From the NCBI GenBank assembly GCA_009667805.1, contig CM019065.1:21665822-21729821 (forward strand): a stretch of DNA of 64,000 bases. The letters are read 5' to 3'. The notes beneath the pieces were generated by a model. The model did no database searches. It was not told the DNA's origin and saw only the letters and a program-made list of their open reading frames with translations. The translations under genes were made by a program, and so were the position numbers. The stretch is from Leptobrachium leishanense. Its lineage: Eukaryota; Chordata; Amphibia; Anura; Megophryidae. Below, piece after piece: positions 56,308-64,000 of the stretch. How positions within the stretch are numbered: the stretch's first letter is position 1; each line of letters opens with the position of its first letter.

Positions 56308-58385
56308 GGATATACTGCCCCTGCTCATGTATACTGCCCCAGCTCGTGGATACTGCCCCAGCTCGTGGATTTGCCCCAGCACGTGGATACTGCCCAGCAC
56401 GTGGATATTGCCCCAGCACGTGGATATTGCCCCAGCTCGTGGATATTGCCCCAGCACGTGGATACTGCCCCAGCACGTGGATATTGCCCCAGCTCGTGGA
56501 TATTGCCCCAGCACGTGGATACTGCCCCAGCACGTGGATACTGCCCCAGAACGTGGATACTGCCCCAGCACGTGGATACTGCCCCAGCACGTGGATATTG
56601 CCCCAGCACGTGGATATTGCCCCAGCACGTGGATATTGCCCCAGCACGTGGATATTGCCGCAGCACGTGGATACTGCCCCAGCTCGTGGATACTGCCCTA
56701 GCACGTGGATATTGCCCAGCACGTGGATATTGCCCCAGCTCGTGGATACTGCCCCAGCTCGTGGATACTGCCCTAGCACGTGGATATTGCCCCAGCACGT
56801 GGATGGATACTGCCCCAGCACGTGGATATTGCCCCAGCTCGTGGATACTGCCCCAGCTCCTGGATATGCCCCAGCACGTGGATACTGCCCCAGCACGTGG
56901 ATGGATACTGCCCCAGCACGTGGATACTGCCCCAGCACGTGGATACTGCCCCAGCTCGTGGATACTGCCCAAGCTCGTGGATACTGCCCAAGCACGTGGA
57001 TACTGCCCCAGCACGTGGATACTGCCCCAGCACGTGGATATTGCCCCAGCACGTGGATATTGCCCCAGCACGTGGATATTGCCCCAGCACGTGGATATTG
57101 CCGCAGCACGTGGATACTGCCCCAGCTCGTGGATACTGCCCTAGCACGTGGATATTGCCCCAGCACGTGGATATTGCCCCAGCTCGTGGATACTGCCCCA
57201 GCTCGTGGATACTGCCCTAGCACGTGGATATTGCCCAGCACGTGGATGGATACTGCCCCAGCACGTGGATATTGCCCCAGCTCGTGGATACTGCCCCAGC
57301 TCCTGGATATTGCCCCAGCACGTGGATACTGCCCCAGCACGTGGATATTGACCCAGCACGTGGATATTGACCCAGCACGTGGATATTGCCCCAGCTCGTG
57401 GATACTGCCCCAGCACGTGGATACTGCCCAGCACGTGGATATTGCCCCAGCACGTGGATATTGACCCAGCACGTGGATATTGCCCCAGCACGTGGATATT
57501 GCCCCAGCACGTGGATATTGCCCCAGCACGTGGATACTGCCCCAGCACGTGGATATTGCCCCAGCTCGTGGATACTGCCCCAGCATGTGGATACTGCCCC
57601 AGCACGTGGATACTGCCCCAGCACGTGGATACTGCCCCAGCACGTGGATGGATACTGCCCCAGCACGTGGATACTGCCCCAGCACGTGGATACTGCCCCA
57701 GCTCGTGGATACTGCCCAAGCTCGTGGATACTGCCCAAGCACGTGGATACTGCCCCAGCACGTGGATACTGCCCCAGCACGTGGATACTGCCCAGCACGT
57801 GGATATTGACCCAGCACGTGGATATTGCCCCAGCACGTGGATATTGCCCCAGCACGTGGATATTGCCCCAGCACGTGGATACTGCCCCAGCACGTGGATA
57901 CTGCCCAGCACGTGGATATTGACCCAGCACGTGGATATTGCCCCAGCACGGGAATACTGCCCAGCACGTGGATACTGCCCAGCACGTGGATATTGCCCCA
58001 GCTCGTGGATACTGCCACCAGCACGTGGATACTGCCCCAGCACGTGGATACTGCCCCAGCACGTGGATATATGACCCAGCACGTGGATATTGCCCCAGCA
58101 CGTGGATACTGCCCCAGCACGTGGATACTGCCCCAGCACGTGGATGGATACTGCCCCAGCACGTGGATACTGCCCCAGCACGTGGATACTGCCCCAGCAC
58201 GTGGATATTGACCCAGCACGTGGATATTGACCCAGCACGTGGATACTGCCCCAGCACGTGGATACTGCCCCAGCACGTGGATACTGCCCCAGCTCGTGGA
58301 TACTGCCCAAGCACGTGGATACTGCCCCAGCTCGTGGATACTGCCTCAGCTCGTGGATATCGCCCCCCCCGCTCGTGGATATGGC
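56308..58385. repeat. 19-bp minisatellite with CACGTG in most units
   Basis: Roughly 100 units of CCCCAGCACGTGGATACTG or ...GGATATTG. CTCGTG variants and occasional 4-bp insertions (GGATGGATAC) form larger repeated blocks. 19 is not a multiple of three, so long frames open in all three phases on both strands (up to 667 codons). None is a gene. Most units contain the palindromic E-box hexamer CACGTG. Confidence 0.95.
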
Positions 58386-58394
58386 CCCCCCGCT

Positions 58395-61300
58395 CGTGGA
58401 TATACTCACCTACATCGGCCCTCCAGCGATGGCGGTCCCGCTTCCCGCTTCCAGCGTCCTCTCTCGCTCCGTTGGTCGCCGGGATGACGACACGAAAGCC
58501 TTTGACCCCCGGGTCAAAGGCTTTCGTGATGTCATTCCGGCGAACAACGGAGCGAGAGAGGACGCTGGAAGCGGGACCGCCATCGCTGGAGGAGCTAAGG
58601 GCCGATGTAGGTGAGTATGTGTAGGCAACATCCCCCTACATTGGCCCAGAGCCTCAGCGGTGGCTGTCGCAGGCTGCTCGGCCGGCCTCCAGGCTTAGGC
58701 GAGCCCCCGGCTCGGCTGGGCCTGTAGGCCCAAGCCAAGCCGGGGGCTCGCCTGAGCCTGGAGGCCGGCCGAGCAGCCTGCGACAGCCGGAGGACAGTCA
58801 CCGCTGGAGCTCAGGGCTAATGTAGGTGAGTATGTGCTCTCCACACCCACCCTGCTTACTCGGCCGGTATCCAAGCTTAGGCGAGCCCCCGGCTTGGGCC
58901 TAGAGGCCCAGCAGAGCCGGGGACTCGCCTGAGCATGGAGGCCGGTCGAGTTGCATGCTCGGCCGTCCTCCAGGCTCAGGTGAGTCCCTGGCTCGGCTGG
59001 GCCTCTAGGCCCAAGCCAAGCCGGGGGCTCGCCTGAGCCTGGATGCTGACCAAGCTTAGGCGAGCCCCCGGCTTGGCGTGGGCCTAGAGGCCCAGCCGAG
59101 CCGGGGACTCGCCTGAGCCTGGAGGACGCCCGAGCATGCAACTCGACCGGCCTCCATGCTCAGGCGAGTCCCCGGCTCGGCAGGGCCTCTAGGCCCAAGC
59201 CAAGCCGGGGGCTCGCCTAAGCTTGGATACCGGCCGAGCAAGCAGGGTGTGTGTGTGTAGAGCACATACTCACCTACATCGGCCTGGAGTCCTCCACCGG
59301 TTCCACACATACTCACCGACATCGGCCCTTAGCTCCTCCAGCGATGGCGGTCCCGCTTGCATCATCCTCTCTCCGTTGCTCGCCGGAATGACGTCACGAA
59401 AGCCTTTGACCCCCGGGGTCAAAGGCTTTCGTGACGTCATTCCGGCGAGCAACGGAGAGAGGATGCTGCAAGCGGGACCGCCATCGCTGGAGGAGCTAAG
59501 GGCCGATGTCGGTGAGTATGTGTTAGGCAACATCGGCCCTGAGCTCCAGCGGTGACCTCCTCGGCCGAGCAGGCTGCTCGGCCGCCCTCTACGCTTAGGC
59601 GAGTCCCCGGCTCGGCTGGGCCTGTAGGTCCAAGCCAAGCTGGGGGCTCGCCTAAGCCTAGAGGCCCGCCGAGCAGCCAGCGGCAGCCGGAGGAGGTCAC
59701 CGCTGGAGCTCAGGGCCGATTTAGGGGAGTATGTTTTGGAACTTCGGCCCCGATCCTCCAGCGGTGACCACCTCCGGCTGCCGCTGGGTGCTCGGCGGGC
59801 CTCTAGGCTTAGGCGAGTCCCCGGCTCGGCTGGGCCTGTAGGCCCAAACCGAGCCGGGGGCTCGCCTAAGCCTAGAGGCCCGCCGAGCAGCCAGCGGCAG
59901 CCGGAGGAGGTCACCGCTGGAGCTCAGGGCCGATTTAGGGGAGTATGTTTTGGAACTTCGGCCCCGATCCTCCAGCGGTGACCACCTCCGGCTGCCGCTG
60001 GCTGCTCGGCGGGCCTCTAGGCTTAGGCGAGTCCCCGGCTCGGCTGGGCCTGTAGGCCCAAACCGAGCCGGGGGCTCGCCTAAGCCTAGAGGCCCGCCGA
60101 GCAGCCAGCGGCAGCCAGAGGAGGTCACCGCTGGAGCTCAGGGCCGATTTAGGGGAGTATGTTTTGGAACTTCGGCCCCGATCCTCCAGCGGTGACCACC
60201 TCCGGCTGCCGCTGGGTGCTCGGCGGGCCTCTAGGCTTAGGCGAGTCCTCGGCTCGGCTGGGCCTGTAGGCCCAAACTGAGCCGGGGGCTCGCCTAAGCC
60301 TAGAGGCCCGCCGAGCAGCCAGCGGCAGCCGGAGGAGGTCACCGCTGGAGCTCAGGGCGATTTAGGGGAGTATGTTTTGGAACTTTGGCCCCGATCCTCC
60401 AGCGGTGACCACTCCGGCTGCCGCTGGGTGCTCGGCGGGCCTCTAGGCTTAGGCGAGTCCCCGGCTCGGCTGGGCCTGTAGGCCCAAACCGAGCCGGGGG
60501 CTCGCCTAAGCCTAGAGGCCCGCGAGCAGCCAGCGGCAGCCGGAGGAGGTCACGCTGGAGCTCAGGGCCGATTTAGGGGAGTATGTTTTGGAACTTCGGC
60601 CCCGAGCCTCCAGCGGTGACCACCTCCGGCTGCCGCTGGCTGCTCGGCGGCCTCTAGGCTTAGGCGAGTCCCCGGCTCGGCTGGGCCTGTAGGCCCAAAC
60701 CAAGCCGGGGGCTCGCCTAAGCCTAGAGCCCGCCGAGCAGCCAGCGGCAGCCGGAGGAGGTCACCGCTGGAGCTCAGTGCCGATTTAGGGGAGTATGTTT
60801 TGGAACTTCGGCCCCGATCCTCCAGCGGTGACCACCTCCGGCTGCCGCTGGGTGCTCGGCGGGCCTCTAGGCTTAGGCGAGTCCCCGGCTCGGCTGGGCC
60901 TGTAGGCCCAAACCGAGCCGGGGGCTCGCCTAAGCCTAGAGGCCCGCCGAGCAGCCAGCGGCAGCCGGAGGAGGTCACCGCTGGAGCTCAGGGCCGATTT
61001 AGGGGAGTATGTTTTGGAACTTCGCCCCGATCCTCCAGCGGTGACCACCTCCGGCTGCCGCTGGCTGCTCGGCGGGCCTCTAGGCTTAGGCGAGTCCCCG
61101 CTCGGCTGGGCCTGTAGGCCCAAACCGAGCCGGGGGCTCGCCTAAGCCTAGAGGCCCGCCGAGCAGCCAGCGGCAGCCGGAGGAGGTCACCGCTGGAGCT
61201 CAGGGCCGATTTAGGGGAGTATGTTTTGGAACTTCGGCCCCGATCCTCCAGCGGTGACCACCTCCGGCTGCCGCTGGGTGCTCGGCGGGTCTAGGCTTAG

Positions 61301-61400
61301 GCGAGTCCCCGGCTCGGCTGGGCCTGTAGGCCCAAACCGAGCCGGGGGCTCGCCTAAGCCTAGAGGCCCGCCGGCAGCCGGAGGATGGTCACCGCTGGAG
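58395..61400. repeat. Hairpin chain of Helitron copy C, ending in 214-bp palindromic tandem units
   Basis: 58400-59520 holds the two hairpin types of copies A and B (axes at GACCCCCGGGTC, 58505, and GACCCCCGGGGTC, 59409). From about 59520 a 214-bp unit repeats about eight times: each has GGCCTCTAGGCTTAGGCGAG, the axis GGGCCTGTAGGCCC, the mirrored arm, and the single-stranded link GATTTAGGGGAGTATGTTTT. Units differ by few substitutions and one-base deletions. Confidence 0.93.
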
Positions 61401-61589
61401 GATCGGGGCATCTGGCCGTTTAAACACACGGGTAGCTGCGCGCGGCTCGTGCCTTTTTTTTTTTTTTTCACAGCGGCCGGCACGCGCAGCTACCTGTGTG
61501 TTCTAACGGCCGCTTTCAAATGTCCGTCGCGCATGCGCAGTAGGGTTTTGGCGACGGACAGTTTTTAGCTTATTCTTTTATAGTATAGA

Positions 61590-62777
61590 TTATACATATT
61601 GTGTATATTGTTATTCTCTATATTGTCCACTGTAGGGATTATTATCTCTGCACGTGACAATGTGCTGAGATATATATTCAATAAGAAACTTATACGAGAC
61701 ACAAATATCAATCGTTTATATTTTCTAGAAATTCTCCTAAATTCTTTTATTTGTCTGTGTTTTGCTTTGAAGAATACACTAATCAATAATTGGATAAAAA
61801 TATATATATTTATTACGTATACAAAAAAAGTTTCAAATCTCATGTCATAAACAAAAATTTATAAACAACCACAACATATCCATCCATCAGAACATAGACA
61901 CTAGCTTCTCAATATATGTATCTCCTGTTAGTAACTGCATATATGATTAACATCATTTACCTTATCAGTTAGTAACTATACACAAATGGTTAATAAACAT
62001 TTCTGCGTAACAAAAACAATTAACATGTATTTCCCAGCAAACCAATGTTTAACAAGCTAGATCCTGTAGAGAAATATGTATCTCTCTATGCTACGTGGAT
62101 CAACAAAGGATGAGCTATCACTTATTCTATTTCTAGAATGTTAAGTAATAAAAACTTATTTAGTGAATCCTCCCCTAATATCGAGAATTTAGCTTCTAAT
62201 CTTCTGTTTTTTTTATATTGTAGTTATATAATTCCTTGCTTATTAATTTCAATCACAGTAATTTCCAAATTCAATATATATATATATCCGTATATCATTT
62301 TTGCAACAGTTTCTTTAGGATAAATCCTTATATCCGATTCTTCTTCATATCTCTATCTGCAGATTTAGAAATATTTTGAAGACTCTAGATCAAACAGTAA
62401 TCTGAGATATCTCAGTCTATCTGTTGCAAGAAATACTTCATATATATATAATTACATTATTTACCTTCTCATACATTACCTCCAATCTGGATTCAACGAG
62501 TTACAGCCTTTGAATATTCTTTATGTAATATTGTTTTGGAATATGTGAAAATTATCAATGTCAGATAATCAATGCATGTGAATTAGAGATGTGGACCTAA
62601 AATCTTGAGTGCATTGTGTCCTGGGATGGTCTGCAGTGCGTTGTCATGTAAGTCTGAATGAAGTCGTGTCCTGGAAGTCTGAATGCCCCTTCGTGAAAGT
62701 CTGAATGAGTTCGCAACGATCAGTAAAGCTTCAATTATAGTCAATTTGACGTCACTGACAATCTACCCTTTTCCATT
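61590..62777. other. A/T-rich sequence with no recognised feature
   Basis: About 1.2 kb with no repeat ends, exon-like frames or inverted repeats that I can support. Short open frames here have no recognisable motif. Confidence 0.6.
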
Positions 62778-62781
62778 TAAC

Positions 62782-63977
62782 CCTTTCGCTGCTGAGGCTT
62801 TTCCCGCCCCTGTGCTGAGGTCATTTTTACCTGTTTTGCGCATCATGTTTAAACGTGTTTTGAAGGCTTATTTTAGTATATGACCCAGACATATTATATA
62901 TCGTTCTTTCCGTCAGACTCGGTAGATTCATAATATGTCATTATTATATGTATACGTTATGTCATGTCTGTATTTTCTAACAAAAAATGCAATAAAATAT
63001 GTATTTTCAATAATTTACAACGTGTAAAGTGTTTTTTCCACATTTTAACATGCGAGCAATTGCGGTTATATTTTGTATGGGGTGCGCTTGTTAAAAAAAT
63101 TAGAGATGGGGTCTCGTTACATTTTTTTTTGGGGAAAATGACACTATTTTTAACAAACGCACCGCATACAAAAATCGTTAGTGCAGCATCATTGTTCACA
63201 TTATAATTGAAATGGGAACAATATTGCTGCATTAACAAACCAAAAAAAATTAAAAAAAGTGTTTATTTTTTTTTTTAATTTTTTTTTTTTTTACAAAATG
63301 TTTAACTTTCATGTTTGGTATCGTTGGAACGGCCATGCTCTGGCCGATCCAACCATACCAAAATTTAACCCCTAGCTGCCACGGATCGGGAGATAGGGAG
63401 TTCATTGGAACTCCCTATCTCCACCGTTGGTGGCAGTCAAGGGTTAAGTCCAGGACTGGCGTCATCGTGCTACGCACGATGACGCCAGTCCTCAGGGGGA
63501 GTTCCCGGAGGCTTGGCCGACATCCAAGATGTCGGCCGCTCCGGGAAAGGATCGCGAACCGGCGCTTTTCAGCGCCGATTCGCGATCCAGCTCCCCAGGG
63601 GTTAATGCCAGGCATCATTTGGAAGGGCAGGCTGTGCCCTTCCAAATGATGCCTGGGTTAACCCCCGCAGAGCCGCCGATCGGGAGGGAGAGAGGTCCGA
63701 AGGACCTCCCCCCCTCCCTTTCAGGCGCCTCCTCCGCACATGCGGGGGGGGCGCCAGAATTAGGTGTCATCGCGCCCCCGCGATGACACCTAATTCTGGC
63801 GGCTGCTGTTCCGGATGCCGGGCTGACATCCAGGATGTCAGCCCGCACCGGAGGGGCCAGCGATCGGCCGGAACCCGGCCGAACGCTGACCCCAATGGGA
63901 GGACGCGCTCAGCGCGTCCTCAGCACACCAGCGGGAATGCTGAGGACGCGCTGAGCGCGTCCTCAGCAGCGAAGTGG
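62782..63977. mobile_element. Second TTAA-target foldback element
   Basis: Flanked by TTAA at 62778-62781 and 63978-63981. Terminal inverted repeats are CCCTTTCGCTGCTGAGG / CCTCAGCAGCGAAGTGG. About 1.2 kb, like the element at 3206-4438. The right half is a series of tight palindromes: GGAGATAGGGAGTTC-ATTG-GAACTCCCTATCTCC, CATCGTGCTACGCACGATG, CCTTCCAAATGATGCCTGG (inverted copy just before it), CTGACATCCAGGATGTCAG, GAGGACGCGCTGAGCGCGTC. No transposase. Confidence 0.88.
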
Positions 63978-64000
63978 TTAAATATCACATTCTTTATATT

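Larger units (their letters stand above)
56273..61589 (-). mobile_element. Non-autonomous Helitron, minisatellite-hairpin family, copy C
   Basis: 3' end CTAG at 56273-56276 (TTGTAAAGCCTGCCAGAGGGCAG variant); 5' end TCTATACTATAAAAG at 61589, followed by A on the minus strand. The 5' subterminal stem GTCCGTCGC/GCGACGGAC is at 61522-61560. Interior: a 19-bp minisatellite, then hairpins ending in a tandem array of 214-bp palindromes. No Rep/helicase. Confidence 0.82.

Noticed and set aside
56273..58409. Open frames of up to 667 codons on both strands with repeated QYPRAG / TAPARGY peptides
   Set aside because: They are translations of a 19-bp minisatellite that lacks stops in all phases. No start context, splice sites or protein family supports a gene.
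61599..61850. 83-codon hydrophobic frame considered as a small membrane protein
   Set aside because: A/T-rich composition explains the Ile/Phe/Tyr content; a similar open frame exists on the opposite strand and no supporting signals are present.

Overview
This is a TE-saturated piece of vertebrate nuclear DNA, most likely from an amphibian (probably a frog). The only host genes I can support are exons of two vomeronasal type-2 receptor (V2R, family C GPCR) genes. Both are on the minus strand, head to tail, with phase-compatible splice sites. The organism guess rests on V2R exons sitting among very abundant Helitrons, hAT elements, L2 and CR1-like LINEs and TTAA-target elements. It is an inference, not a proof. 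The window shows no bacterial-type genes, operons, rRNA, tRNA or CRISPR.

Gene A runs leftwards off the window: exon 1 (17224-17007, signal peptide), exon 2 (9603-9312) and the first 357 bases of exon 3 (357-1). Gene B lies upstream of it: exon 4 (36639-36412), exon 5 (34966-34843, cysteine-rich) and the intact terminal seven-transmembrane exon 6 (28599-27689). I found no exons 1-3 of gene B between 36.64 and 64 kb, so either intron 3 is longer than 27 kb or those exons are lost.

The rest is layered mobile DNA, and many insertions can be bounded to the base by target-site duplications (TSDs). 0.4-9.2 kb (intron 2 of gene A): a ~960-bp palindrome, a Helitron with minisatellites and long hairpins that itself carries a TTAA-target element, and a decayed Tc1/mariner. 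9.6-17 kb (intron 1 of gene A): a Ty3/gypsy relic and a 3.7-kb hAT. 17.5-27.5 kb (between the genes): a Helitron with helicase remnants, a 2.1-kb satellite of 45-bp units, two non-autonomous hAT elements and an L2 3' end. 28.7-34.8 kb (intron 5 of gene B): a CR1-like LINE split by a hAT, which is split in turn by a smaller hAT and an LTR-like piece. 35-41 kb: small DNA transposons and unexplained DNA. 41.0-56.24 kb: one minus-strand Helitron containing a nearly full-length L2, a hAT, a gypsy solo LTR, an 80-bp mariner MITE and a second Helitron. 56.27-61.59 kb: a third minisatellite-hairpin Helitron. 62.78-63.98 kb: a second TTAA-target element.

The most unusual structure is the family of three Helitrons at 2.3-7.2, 50.96-56.23 and 56.27-61.59 kb. 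Each has a different minisatellite directly beside its CTAG/hairpin 3' end, followed by a chain of near-perfect palindromes of 100-215 bp. In the last copy a 214-bp palindrome is itself repeated about eight times in tandem. No intact transposase, replicase or reverse transcriptase is present. The best preserved mobile ORF is the L2 ORF2, interrupted by one single-base frameshift. All counts and identities were read by eye and not computed.
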